NCBI GenBank assembly: GCA_025463365.1
Contig: JAOBWM010000042.1
Coordinates: forward strand, 1-50,820
Direction of reading: 5' to 3'
From: Acidimicrobiales bacterium
GTDB lineage: Bacteria > Actinomycetota > Acidimicrobiia > Acidimicrobiales > Iamiaceae
DNA length: 50,820 bases
Shown here: positions 16,924 through 24,855 of the stretch, piece by piece
How the letters are laid out: each line of letters begins with the position of its first letter
Numbering within the stretch: position 1 is the stretch's first letter
Translations under genes and position numbers: made by a program
Notes under the pieces: generated by a model
The model's database searches: none
Told to the model about the DNA's origin: nothing
What the model saw: the letters and a program-made list of their open reading frames with translations, nothing else

Positions 16924-16929
16924 ACGCTA
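16924..16929 (-). promoter_or_regulatory. Leaderless -10 box of the amidase gene
   Basis: TAGCGT on the minus strand, 8 nt before ATG 16915. This spacing places the transcription start at or beside the start codon. Confidence 0.6.
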
Positions 16930-16942
16930 CGACGCAACGGCG

Positions 16943-17641
16943 TCAGTTGCCGGTGGTCGCCGTTCCGGGTGACTGGACGCAATCCCAGTACCCGTCGGCG
17001 TCGAGCCGCCGCGCCGACGTGCCGGCCGGGCAGGAGGAGGCATCGGCCACCCTCCTGACGACGCGGAAGTCGTGCGGGCCCGAGCACGGCACCGTCTTGG
17101 CCGACGGGCCCGGCTCCACGTCGATGCACGCCCCGGCCGCGGCAGCCGGCGGCCGGACGGTCGGGCCGGGGTGGGTGCCGGCGGTGGCGTAGGCCGTCAC
17201 CACGAAGATGAGCCCGAACACCCCGACCAGCACGACCCATGGCAGGTGGCGCATCAGGCCGGCGCCGAGCGCGGTCATCGGCGGCAGGACGTCGACCAGG
17301 TCGTCGTCGTCCTCGGCGGCCACCACGCCTCGCGCGTCGACGGCCGGTGGCCTGCGATCCCTGGTCGGGACGGCCCCGGGGCGCGATCGCGACCTCATCC
17401 TCGAGTCGTCGTACCGGCGCCGGGCGGCGGGGTCCTGGAGGACCTGCCACGCCTCGTTGATCTCGCGCATGCGCCGGTCGGCCAACCGCCGCTCGGCGGC
17501 CGACGCGTCCCCGAGCCGATCGGGGTGGAGCCGGCGGGCGAGGGCGCGGTAGGCGACGCGCAGCTCGTCGGTGGAGGCCGAGGGGGTCACCCCCAGGCGC
17601 TCGTAGTGGGTGGCCGTGGGAGCCTCCTGGCCGTGGTTGAT
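16943..17641 (-). CDS. Membrane J-domain (DnaJ-like) protein
   Basis: About 230 residues. An N-terminal J domain (THYERLGVTPSASTDELRVAYRALARRLHPDRLGDA... with the HPD motif, then MREINEAWQVLQDPAARRRYDD), a basic linker, one transmembrane helix (HLPWVVLVGVFGLIFVVTAYATAG) and an extracytoplasmic tail with four Cys (CIDVEPG...VPCSGPHDF...SSCPAG...WDC). J domains stimulate Hsp70 ATPase; here it would be tethered to the inner membrane face. There is no ATG, GTG or TTG in frame between the upstream gene and the J domain. A TAGCCT box lies 7 nt before an in-frame ATC at 17641; an in-frame ACG at 17617 sits five bases after AGGAGG; a CTG is at 17650. Confidence 0.78.
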   Translation of the reverse strand: MNHGQEAPTATHYERLGVTPSASTDELRVAYRALARRLHPDRLGDASAAERRLADRRMREINEAWQVLQDPAARRRYDDSRMRSRSRPGAVPTRDRRPPAVDARGVVAAEDDDDLVDVLPPMTALGAGLMRHLPWVVLVGVFGLIFVVTAYATAGTHPGPTVRPPAAAAGACIDVEPGPSAKTVPCSGPHDFRVVRRVADASSCPAGTSARRLDADGYWDCVQSPGTATTGN

Positions 17642-17690
17642 CGCACCCAGGCTACGACGGCGGCCGGGGGCGACGTCCGGTCGAGCCGGA

Positions 17691-18611
17691 TCAGTACCCG
17701 AGATCGACGTCGACCAGGCCGACCAGCTCCCGGCCGTCGCCGTAGCGGCGCACGTTCTCGGTGATCCGGGCACCGAGCAACGGCCGAGCCATCGCCTGGG
17801 TGTTGCCGGTGTGCGGCGTCACGAGGGCGTTCGGGAGGGACCAGAGCGGGTGGTCGTCCGGCAGTGGCTCGGGATCGGTCACGTCGAGCGCGGCGCCGCC
17901 GATCGTGCCCGAGACCAGGGCGGCGACGAGTGCGTCGGTGTCGATGTGGGCGCCGCGGGCCACGTTGACCACCCAGGCGTCGGGAGCGAGGAGCGACAGC
18001 TCGGCGGCCCCGATGAGCTGCTCGGTGCCGGCCACGAGCGGCAACGCCAGGACGACCGCGTCGGCATCGCGCAGCCCGACGTGCAGCGCGTCGTGGGCGA
18101 GGACGCGGGCCACGCCCGGCATCGGCTGGGCCGTGCGCCGCACGACGGTGAGGTCGCAGTGGAACGGGCCGAGCATCCGGATCAGGGACTCGGCGATGCC
18201 CCCACCGCCCACGATCGTCACCCGGGCCCCGAGCAGGTTGCGGCCTGCCTGCGCGGTCCAGGTCTCGGCCCGGCTGAAGCGGGCGAGCTGACGGAACCCG
18301 GCGAGCAGGAGCGCCATCGTGTGCTCGGCCACCGGCTCGGCGTAGACGCCCTTCGCGCAGCTCCAGGTGTGCTCGTGGTCGAGCATGGCGACGTACGGCT
18401 CGATGCCCGCCCAGGGCAGCTGCACCCAGTCGATCGCCCGATGGTCAGCGAGCAGCGCGGCGAGCCCGGGAGGATCGTCGGCGCGCGTCCACACCACCGC
18501 GGTGGCGTCGGCAAGCGGCACGACGCGGCCACCGCCGGCCTCGACTGCCGCGTCGATCCACCCGGCGGAGACGGGCTCGGTGGCGACGAGCGGCGGCCGG
18601 TGCGGGGTCAC
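17691..18611 (-). CDS. D-isomer-specific 2-hydroxyacid dehydrogenase
   Basis: 306 residues. The nucleotide-binding signature is GARVTIVGGGGIAESL; VNVARGAHIDTDALVAALVSG, AALDVTDPEPLPDDHPLW and LVTPHTGN supply the conserved Arg, acidic residue and His of the family. It reduces a 2-keto acid with NAD(P)H or the reverse; the substrate is not predictable. GTG 18611 is chosen because TACGGT lies 7 nt upstream (leaderless pattern); a GTG at 18647 is in frame. Divergent from the surface-protein gene, with an inverted repeat between. Confidence 0.88.
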   Translation of the reverse strand: MTPHRPPLVATEPVSAGWIDAAVEAGGGRVVPLADATAVVWTRADDPPGLAALLADHRAIDWVQLPWAGIEPYVAMLDHEHTWSCAKGVYAEPVAEHTMALLLAGFRQLARFSRAETWTAQAGRNLLGARVTIVGGGGIAESLIRMLGPFHCDLTVVRRTAQPMPGVARVLAHDALHVGLRDADAVVLALPLVAGTEQLIGAAELSLLAPDAWVVNVARGAHIDTDALVAALVSGTIGGAALDVTDPEPLPDDHPLWSLPNALVTPHTGNTQAMARPLLGARITENVRRYGDGRELVGLVDVDLGY

Positions 18612-18618
18612 GGGCCCG

Positions 18619-18624
18619 ACCGTA
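18619..18624 (-). promoter_or_regulatory. Leaderless -10 box of the 2-hydroxyacid dehydrogenase
   Basis: TACGGT on the minus strand, 7 nt before GTG 18611; it decides the start codon in favour of 18611 over 18647. Confidence 0.55.
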
Positions 18625-18662
18625 GCGCCGTCCGAGAACCCGAGCACCCGCTCGCTTTTGGA

Positions 18663-18679
18663 TCTGACGGTGTGTCAGA
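18663..18679. promoter_or_regulatory. Inverted repeat TCTGAC-N5-GTCAGA, operator candidate
   Basis: Perfect 6-bp arms with a 5-bp spacer (GGTGT), lying between the divergent dehydrogenase (18611) and surface-protein (18746) genes. Its dyad form and position fit a binding site for a dimeric regulator such as TetR or GntR type; the regulator is not identified. Confidence 0.5.
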
Positions 18680-18745
18680 ATCGGGCCGGCGCTCCTGCCG
18701 GCACGGTGTGGAACGAGCGCTCGCACGCACTTCCTGGGGGATTCG

Positions 18746-21172
18746 ATGTTCCGACGTTCGTTCCGACACGTCCTGTTGGCGGTGCTCGCCACCGCGGCTG
18801 GACTGGCCATCGTGGCCGGCACCGGAGGGGGCCCGGCGGGGGCCGCCACGGTCACCCAGGCGCTCGACTGCGGCGTCGGCGGCTCGCAGACGATGACCGT
18901 CCTGGCGACGGCACCCGCCACGGTCACCACGGGTGGCAGCTACACCGTGCAACTCGACTCCGGCAGCGGCAAGGCCGACGGGGCCGAGATCAAGAACATG
19001 GTCACCACGTTCCAGGCGCCTGTCGGCAGCACCCTCGTGCCCGGCTCGGCCACCCTCATCGGCACCGGCACCGGCACCGTCGGCAACGTGACCGCCAAGA
19101 TCACCGGCACCACGGTCTCCATCACCGTGCCGGGACCCATCGCCAACGGCGCCACCTTCGACCCACCACCGCTGCAGTTCCAGCTCCAGGCCACCGGCGC
19201 GGTCGGAACCGTCCTCGCGGTCAAGGCCCGCCAGAGCCCGGCCTACACGCTGACCGCGGCCGGCTCCTTCAACGTCACGTGCAACGCGGTCAGCCCGCTG
19301 TCGTCGTTCACCAGCACCACGATCCAGGCCGCGGCGACCACCACGACGGCCCCCACGACGACAGCCTCGACCACGACCACCACCAGCGGGACGACCACCA
19401 CGAGCGGGACGACCACCACCGCCGGCAACACCACCACGACGCACCCGACCACCACGACCGCCGGACCCACGACCACCACGACCACCGCTCCCCCGGTGAT
19501 CACCACGCAATCGTGGTCTCCGGGAACCGCATGCGGCGTGCCCCAAGCCATCAGCGCGCCAGCCAACACCACCGCCGTCAGCATCGTGGTGGCCGGTGGC
19601 AAGGGCGGCAAGGGCGGCTCGCAGGCATCCAGCTCGACGTACAACGGCGGCGCCGGCGGCCAGGCCGCGGCGACCTTCCCGGCCTCGCCGGGCCAGCAGT
19701 TCTCCGGCGTCGTCGGGTGCAACGGCGCCAACGGCGTGAACGGCGGGACCAACTCCGCCAATGCGGGCGGGTTCTCCCTCGGCGGCGGGTCCGGGGCCGG
19801 ATCGGTGGTCCTGCTCCAGACCGGCGCCAGCGGCGGTGGCGGTGGCGGGGCGAGCGCAGCCTGTGCCGGCCCCAACTGCGCGTCTGGCAGCGGTACGCCC
19901 CTCGCGGTCGGCGGCGGTGGCGGCGGTGCCGGCGTCAGCAACTGTGCCGGGACCCCGGCCGGTCCGGGCGGTGCCTCGGGCACTGGCTCGAGCGCCAACG
20001 GTGACAGCGGCCACGGCCCCTCGGGCGCCAACGGCAGCGGCGGTGGCAACTCCGGTGGGAGCTCGGGCGGCGGCGGAGGGGGGACCGGTGGCGTCAACAC
20101 CGACCTCGCCGTGGGTGATGGCGGCAACGCCCCCTCGACCAGCCCCCTCGACGGCTTCGGCGTGAGCGTCGTGGGCGGCGGTGGCGGTGGCGGATATGCC
20201 GGCGGCAAGCAGGGCGCCAACACCAACACCGGCTGCAAGGGCGCCGGCGGTGGAGGCGGAGGTTCCTCGTGGATCGCCAACGCGGCGACGAGTGCGTCGT
20301 TCGCGGCGGCCTCGACCCCGTCGGTCACGTTGACGTTCACCATCGTCACCAACCCGACGACCACCACGACCTCGACCTCCACCACGACGTCAACGTCGAC
20401 GTCGACGTCGACGTCCACCAGCACGAGCACCACGACGTCGACGACGGCGCCGACAACCACGAGCAGCACCACCACGAGCACGACCCAGCCCGTCTGCACG
20501 CCGGATCTGGTGCCGTTCGCGTCCTCGGCGCTCGCCGTCCAGCAGCAGTACGTCGACTTCGAGGGCCGGATCCCCTCGGCCGGTGAGAACACCGCCTGGG
20601 TCGGACCCATCGCGAGCTGCGCGACCACGATCGATGCCCTCGACCTCAGCCTGCTGCCGACCGACCAGTCCGCCGACGATGCCCGGCTCGTCCGGCTCTA
20701 CCTGGCCTTCTTCAAGCGGCCACCGGACCACGACGGCTTCGCCTACTGGCAGGCCACGCTCGACAAGGGTCGCGGCCTCGTGAACGCGGCGCTCAAGTTC
20801 GCCCAGTCCTCGGAGTTCAAGCGCACGTACGGCTCGCTCTCCAACCCCGACTTCGTCGAGCTCGTCTACCAGGACGTCCTCGGCCGGGACTCCGATCCCG
20901 ACGGCAAGACGTTCTGGGTCACCCGCCTCGACAACAAGACGAAGAACCGTGGCGACGTGATGGTCAACTTCTCGGAGTCGTCGGAGAACACCACGAAGAA
21001 GCACGACCACGTCCAGGTGTTCCGCCTGTACCGGGCGATGATGCAGAAGTTCCCGTCGAAGACGGCCTACCTCACCCTGCTCGACCCGGTCCTCGCCGCC
21101 ACCAGCACCCTCAGCGACACCGCGCACACCATCCGCCACAGCGCGGCCTACGCCACCCGCATCAGCGCCTGA
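18746..21172 (+). CDS. Large secreted glycine-rich surface protein with C-terminal DUF4214
   Basis: 808 residues. Signal peptide MFRRSFRHVLLAVLATAAGLAIVAGTGGGPAGA; an N-terminal beta-rich domain (35-190) resembling actinobacterial DUF11-like or surface domains; a Thr-rich linker (about 195-250); a glycine-rich domain (about 252-530) with repeated GGGGGG blocks and six Cys; a second Thr/Ser linker (about 537-585); and a C-terminal DUF4214 domain (about 590-808: VRLYLAFFKRPPDHDGFAYWQ, FVELVYQDVLGRDSDPDGKTFW). DUF4214 is common on very large extracellular proteins. No sortase motif or membrane anchor is seen, so it is secreted or held non-covalently. GGGGGA before ATG 18746 supports the start. 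Confidence 0.85.
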   Translation: MFRRSFRHVLLAVLATAAGLAIVAGTGGGPAGAATVTQALDCGVGGSQTMTVLATAPATVTTGGSYTVQLDSGSGKADGAEIKNMVTTFQAPVGSTLVPGSATLIGTGTGTVGNVTAKITGTTVSITVPGPIANGATFDPPPLQFQLQATGAVGTVLAVKARQSPAYTLTAAGSFNVTCNAVSPLSSFTSTTIQAAATTTTAPTTTASTTTTTSGTTTTSGTTTTAGNTTTTHPTTTTAGPTTTTTTAPPVITTQSWSPGTACGVPQAISAPANTTAVSIVVAGGKGGKGGSQASSSTYNGGAGGQAAATFPASPGQQFSGVVGCNGANGVNGGTNSANAGGFSLGGGSGAGSVVLLQTGASGGGGGGASAACAGPNCASGSGTPLAVGGGGGGAGVSNCAGTPAGPGGASGTGSSANGDSGHGPSGANGSGGGNSGGSSGGGGGGTGGVNTDLAVGDGGNAPSTSPLDGFGVSVVGGGGGGGYAGGKQGANTNTGCKGAGGGGGGSSWIANAATSASFAAASTPSVTLTFTIVTNPTTTTTSTSTTTSTSTSTSTSTSTSTTTSTTAPTTTSSTTTSTTQPVCTPDLVPFASSALAVQQQYVDFEGRIPSAGENTAWVGPIASCATTIDALDLSLLPTDQSADDARLVRLYLAFFKRPPDHDGFAYWQATLDKGRGLVNAALKFAQSSEFKRTYGSLSNPDFVELVYQDVLGRDSDPDGKTFWVTRLDNKTKNRGDVMVNFSESSENTTKKHDHVQVFRLYRAMMQKFPSKTAYLTLLDPVLAATSTLSDTAHTIRHSAAYATRISA
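20385..20418 (+). repeat. Hexamer repeat (ACGTCG)n in Thr/Ser linker
   Basis: About five copies of a six-base unit, with end variants, encoding Ser-Thr dipeptides in the second linker of the surface protein. It is in frame, so linker length can drift without breaking the gene. Confidence 0.8.
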
Positions 21173-21236
21173 CACCCCAGCCACCCAGCCGCCCCAGCCG
21201 CCCGAGCGCGCTGAGCCGTCCGAGCCGCCCCTCCCG

Positions 21237-21282
21237 TTCTGAGCGCCCGGTGTCGCGTCGACGCGACGCGGACCGCTCAGAA
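21237..21282. repeat. 46-bp palindromic repeat, copy a
   Basis: Outer arms TTCTGAGCG / CGCTCAGAA, inner arms TGTCGCGT / ACGCGACG. First of five copies; see copies at 21308, 21406, 21476 and 22991. Confidence 0.9.
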
Positions 21283-21307
21283 ACAGTCGGCCCGCCCCGC
21301 CCTCCCC

Positions 21308-21353
21308 TTCTGAGCGCCCTGCGTCGCGTGCATGCGACGTGGAGCGCTCAGAA
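21308..21353. repeat. 46-bp palindromic repeat, copy b
   Basis: Same 46-bp length and arms TTCTGAGCGC / GCGCTCAGAA, with a CTGCG variant after the left arm. Starts 71 bp after copy a. Confidence 0.9.
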
Positions 21354-21355
21354 GC

Positions 21356-21391
21356 CGACGACCACCGACGACCACCGACGACCACCGACGG
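21356..21391. repeat. Short tandem repeat of CGACGACCAC
   Basis: Three copies of a 10-bp unit between palindrome copies b and c. Confidence 0.85.
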
Positions 21392-21405
21392 CCCACACCC
21401 TCCCG

Positions 21406-21451
21406 TTCTGAGCGCCCGGTGTCGCGTGGACGCGACGTGGAGCGCTCAGAA
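21406..21451. repeat. 46-bp palindromic repeat, copy c
   Basis: Closest to copy a, with arms TTCTGAGCGC / GCGCTCAGAA. Together with copy d it repeats the a-b arrangement at the same internal spacing. Confidence 0.9.
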
Positions 21452-21475
21452 ACCGACGGCCCGTCCGCCCTCCCC

Positions 21476-21521
21476 TTCTGAGCGCCCTGTGTCGCCTCCA
21501 TGCGACGTGGAGGGCTCAGAA
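21476..21521. repeat. 46-bp palindromic repeat, copy d
   Basis: Closest to copy b; starts 70 bp after copy c. One arm base is changed (GGGCTCAGAA). Confidence 0.9.
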
Positions 21522-21608
21522 GCGGACGGCCGCCCCCCGGGTTGGTCGGTCGTGGCGGCGGGGCCGAGCGGCTGACCAGGTCGGTTGGGGCGCCGCCGAC
21601 CTCGCCCG

Positions 21609-21614
21609 TACGCT
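21609..21614 (+). promoter_or_regulatory. Leaderless -10 box of the MFS gene
   Basis: TACGCT, 6 nt before GTG 21621. It supports GTG as both the transcription and translation start. Confidence 0.55.
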
Positions 21615-21620
21615 CGCCAG

Positions 21621-22964
21621 GTGACCACCGCTCCCCCCGCCGACGATCCCGACGCGGGCGACGGTCGGAGCGACTTCGAGGACTACGAGGACGCGTACCT
21701 CGAGGGCAACCGCACGTTCACGCCGGGGACGGCGCGCTCCGCGTTCGCCCATCGGACGTTCCGCACGGTCTACCTCGGCGCCTTCGCGTCGAACATCGGC
21801 ACGTGGATGCAGAACGTCGTCCTCGGCGCGCTGGCCTTCAAGCTCAGCCACTCGGCCACGTTCGTTGCCCTGGTCAGCGCCGCTCAGCTCGGCCCGCTGC
21901 TGCTGTTCTCCGTCGTTGGCGGGATGATCGCCGACGCCTTCGATCGCAAGAAGGCGCTGATGCTGCTCAGCATCCAGCAGGCGATCTTCTCGATCGTCCT
22001 CGCCGTCGTGACCATCCCCCACGACCCGAACCGGGCGGCGCTCGTCGGCGTGGTGTTCGTGATCGGGGTCGGCAACGCGCTGTTCGCTCCGATCTTCAGC
22101 GCGGTCGTGCCGGTGCTCGTGCCCCGCCGTGACCTCCCGGGCGCCATCTCGCTCAACTCCGTGCAGATGAACGCCTCGCGGGTGATCGGCCCGGTGATCG
22201 GCGCCGCCATCTACTCCCGATGGGGCCCGTCGTGGGTGTTCGTGCTCAACGCCGTCAGCTTCGGGTTCGTCATCGTCACCCTCACGCGGGTCGCGCTGCC
22301 CGAAGCGCCCGCCTCGGGTGGCCAGGGCCTCCACCGGCTGCTGGAAGGGTTCCAGGTGGCGCGCGTCGACCGGGTCGTGCGCCAGTGCCTGACCTTGATC
22401 GCGGTCTTCTCGTTCCTCTGCCTGCCGTTCATCACCGAGATGCCGAAGATCGCCAACGACCACCTCGGCATCGACTCCAAGAGCAGCTCCTACGGCGTGC
22501 TGTACGCGTGCTTCGGCTTCGGTGCGGTGATCGGCGCGCTGTCGATCGGCACCGTGTTCGCCCAGGCCTCGAAGGCGCGGCTCACACGCCAGGGCCTCAT
22601 CGGCTTCGCGGCGATGCTCACGATCTTCGGGCTGCTGCGATCGGCGGCCCTGGCCTATGTGGCCATCCTCGTGCTCGGCTGCGTGTACTTCGCGGTGATC
22701 ACCTCGCTGTCCACGGTCCTGCAGGAGCGGCTCGACGACAAGGTGCGGGGCAAGGTCATGGCACTGTGGATCATGGGGTTCGGGGGCGTGGTCCCCTTCG
22801 GCGGCTTGCTCGGTGGGTCTCTGATGGACCGCGTCGGGATCGCCCCCGTCCTCGTCGGTGGCTCACTCGCCGCCCTCGCCCTCGCCTGGTGGGGCGACCT
22901 CCTGCCCGACGCCGCTGCGATGCCGGGCTCACGACATCCCGCGCCGCTGGACCAAGGCGCCTGA
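21621..22964 (+). CDS. MFS transporter (MFS_3, EntS-like exporter type)
   Basis: 447 residues, about 12 membrane helices after a polar N-terminus of about 50 residues. FRTVYLGAFASNIGTWMQNVVLGALAFKLSHSATFVALVSAAQLGPLLLFSVVGGMIADAFDRKKALM is the MFS_3 signature, including the GGMIADAFDRK loop 2-3 motif. Family members include the enterobactin exporter EntS and many predicted drug or metabolite exporters; the substrate here is unknown. The start is GTG 21621, fixed by TACGCT six bases upstream and by the protein start TTAPPADD. Palindromic repeats lie on both sides. Confidence 0.88.
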   Translation: MTTAPPADDPDAGDGRSDFEDYEDAYLEGNRTFTPGTARSAFAHRTFRTVYLGAFASNIGTWMQNVVLGALAFKLSHSATFVALVSAAQLGPLLLFSVVGGMIADAFDRKKALMLLSIQQAIFSIVLAVVTIPHDPNRAALVGVVFVIGVGNALFAPIFSAVVPVLVPRRDLPGAISLNSVQMNASRVIGPVIGAAIYSRWGPSWVFVLNAVSFGFVIVTLTRVALPEAPASGGQGLHRLLEGFQVARVDRVVRQCLTLIAVFSFLCLPFITEMPKIANDHLGIDSKSSSYGVLYACFGFGAVIGALSIGTVFAQASKARLTRQGLIGFAAMLTIFGLLRSAALAYVAILVLGCVYFAVITSLSTVLQERLDDKVRGKVMALWIMGFGGVVPFGGLLGGSLMDRVGIAPVLVGGSLAALALAWWGDLLPDAAAMPGSRHPAPLDQGA

Positions 22965-22990
22965 ACCCCCGTCAGCCCCTGGCCAACCCG

Positions 22991-23036
22991 AACTGAGCGC
23001 CTGGTGTCGCACCCACGCGACGCAGAGCGCTCAGAA
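22991..23036. repeat. 46-bp palindromic repeat, copy e
   Basis: Same length and core (CTGAGCGC...GCGCTCAG) with a more diverged left end (AACTGAG) and centre. It lies between the convergent MFS and murF genes. Confidence 0.85.
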
Positions 23037-23108
23037 CGGTCAGCACGCCGTGGTCCCGGGTGGTGACGTCCCGGTAGGGCGGGGGTTGGGGCGGGGGGTC
23101 GTGGTGGG

Positions 23109-24437
23109 TCAGGACGGGGCGTGGAGCGCGGCGACGACGGCCTCGAGGCCGGCGGCACGACTCGCCTTGACCAGGACCACGTCGTCGGGGCCGAGGGCGA
23201 GGCTGCCCAGACGCTCGACCGCGACCGCCGGGGTGTCGGTGGCATCCTCGCCGGCCACCTCATAGGCGGGCTCGGCCACCGAGACGACCGCGATGCCGGC
23301 CGCCGCGGCGTATCGGGCGATCTCTCGGTGCGCTGCCTCATGCCCCGCGCCGATCTCGTGCATGGTGCCCAGCACCGCGATCCGTCGACCGCTCGCCTCC
23401 AAACCGGCCAGCGCATCGATCGCGGCCCGCATCGAGGTCGGGTTGGCGTTGTAGGAATCGTCGAGCACTCGGAAACCGGGCGGCGCCGTGCGCAGATCCA
23501 TCCGCATCGCCGACAGGCGGGCGCCGGCCAGGCCCTCGGCCACCGCCTCGGGCGTGGCGCCCATGGCCATGGCCGCGGCCGCCGCGCCGAGCGCGTTGGT
23601 GACCTGGTGCCGACCGGCCACGGCCAGCCGGATGGTCGCGTGACCCCACGGGCTGTGCAGGTCGAACGAGGGACGAAGATCGCCGTCGAGCACGATCCTC
23701 GACGCCCGCACCTCCCCGCGGCCTTCGGTCCCGAACGTGAGCACGGTGGCCCGCGTGGCCGAGGCCATGGCGGCGACACGCTCGTCGTCGGCGTTCAGCA
23801 CGGCCGTGCCGTCGGCGGGCAGCGATGCCGGCAGCTCGGCCTTGCCCGCGGCCACGTCGTCGATCGAGCCGAACGCCTCGAGGTGGACACCGGCGACGAC
23901 GGTGACCACCGCGACGGTGGGCCGGGCGGTCTCGCACAGCGCGGCGATGTGGCCCCGACCGCGCGCCCCCATCTCCACGATCGTGCATGTGGTGCCGTCA
24001 GGGGCGTTGACGAGGGTGAGCGGTACCCCGAGCTCGTTGTTGAACGACCCGGCGCTGGCGGTCGTGGGCCACGTGGTCGCTGCCGCCGCCGCCAGCAGAT
24101 CCTTCAGGGAGGTCTTGCCGACGCTTCCGGTCACGCCCACGACCCGCGGCCCGAGCTCATCTCGCGCCCGGGAGCCGAGCGCGGTGAGCGCGGCGGCCGT
24201 GTCGGTGACGCGGATCGCCGTCCCCGCCTCGATCGGCCCCGAGGTGAGGTACGCATCGGCCCCCGCCCGGATCGCCGCCGAGATGAACTCGTGTCCATCG
24301 CGCTCGGCGACGATCGGCACGAACAACTGGCCGGGCACGATGCGGCGCGAGTCGATCGTGGCACCGTCGATCTCGGTGTCTCGTCCGAACAGCTCGCCGC
24401 CCGTCGCCGCCGCCACCTCCGAGGTGCTGAACCGCAT
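23109..24437 (-). CDS. murF: UDP-N-acetylmuramoyl-tripeptide--D-alanyl-D-alanine ligase
   Basis: 442 residues, the usual MurF length. N-terminal domain with DGATIDSRRIVPGQLFVPI (UDP-MurNAc binding), central ATPase with P-loop TGSVGKTS (103-110), SFNNELGVPLTL, and the Mur C-terminal domain with RVLDDSYNANPTSMRAAIDAL. It adds D-Ala-D-Ala to the UDP-MurNAc tripeptide, the last cytoplasmic step of the pentapeptide precursor. It is not in a dcw cluster here; instead it stands divergent to ddl, whose product is its substrate. TACGGT 8 nt before ATG 24437 indicates a leaderless mRNA. Confidence 0.95.
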   Translation of the reverse strand: MRFSTSEVAAATGGELFGRDTEIDGATIDSRRIVPGQLFVPIVAERDGHEFISAAIRAGADAYLTSGPIEAGTAIRVTDTAAALTALGSRARDELGPRVVGVTGSVGKTSLKDLLAAAAATTWPTTASAGSFNNELGVPLTLVNAPDGTTCTIVEMGARGRGHIAALCETARPTVAVVTVVAGVHLEAFGSIDDVAAGKAELPASLPADGTAVLNADDERVAAMASATRATVLTFGTEGRGEVRASRIVLDGDLRPSFDLHSPWGHATIRLAVAGRHQVTNALGAAAAAMAMGATPEAVAEGLAGARLSAMRMDLRTAPPGFRVLDDSYNANPTSMRAAIDALAGLEASGRRIAVLGTMHEIGAGHEAAHREIARYAAAAGIAVVSVAEPAYEVAGEDATDTPAVAVERLGSLALGPDDVVLVKASRAAGLEAVVAALHAPS

Positions 24438-24445
24438 GGCCGCCG

Positions 24446-24451
24446 ACCGTA
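24446..24451 (-). promoter_or_regulatory. Leaderless -10 box of murF
   Basis: TACGGT on the minus strand, 8 nt before ATG 24437. Confidence 0.6.
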
Positions 24452-24841
24452 CCCGCCGAACGAACCTCGACCGATTCCCACGCCAACGGCAATGGCGATG
24501 CGCGACGACGTCGGGCGACGACAGGGACCGGCGGGCGAGGGTCGACGACGGCGCGACGACGCGGCGGCCCGCGACGGCGAAGGCAGGGCGGCGGGCGAGC
24601 GGGGCATGGCGGGCGACGGACGACAGGCGACCGACGACCGGCGACCGACGACCGGCGACCGGCGACCGGCGACCGGCGACCGGGGACAACGACGGGGGCG
24701 ACGGCTACGGCTACGGCCACGGACCCCGGCGACGACGACGGGACAACGGCGAGGCGGGGGCGAGAGCGAGCGGTGGCGACCCCGATCCCGATGGTGATGG
24801 CGATCCACGGCTCATCCGGCTGAGGGGCCAGGGGCCGACCG
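24452..24841. repeat. Low-complexity murF-ddl intergenic region with heptamer repeats
   Basis: About 390 bp of C/G/A-biased sequence with no gene. Its core (about 24619-24688) is a run of the heptamers CGACCGG and CGACCGA, roughly ten units, each carrying the GACC/GGTC theme; the flanks contain looser GACGACG and GGCGGGCGAG repeats. It separates two short leaderless promoters. Confidence 0.75.
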
Positions 24842-24847
24842 TAAGGT
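24842..24847 (+). promoter_or_regulatory. Leaderless -10 box of ddl
   Basis: TAAGGT, 8 nt before ATG 24856; mirrors the arrangement at murF. Confidence 0.6.
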
Positions 24848-24855
24848 GGTCCGCC

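Noticed and set aside
21237-21521. Regularly spaced repeats suggesting a CRISPR array
   Set aside because: The units are themselves palindromes of 46 bp with short, similar spacers that are part of a duplicated pair; there are no unique spacers and no cas genes.
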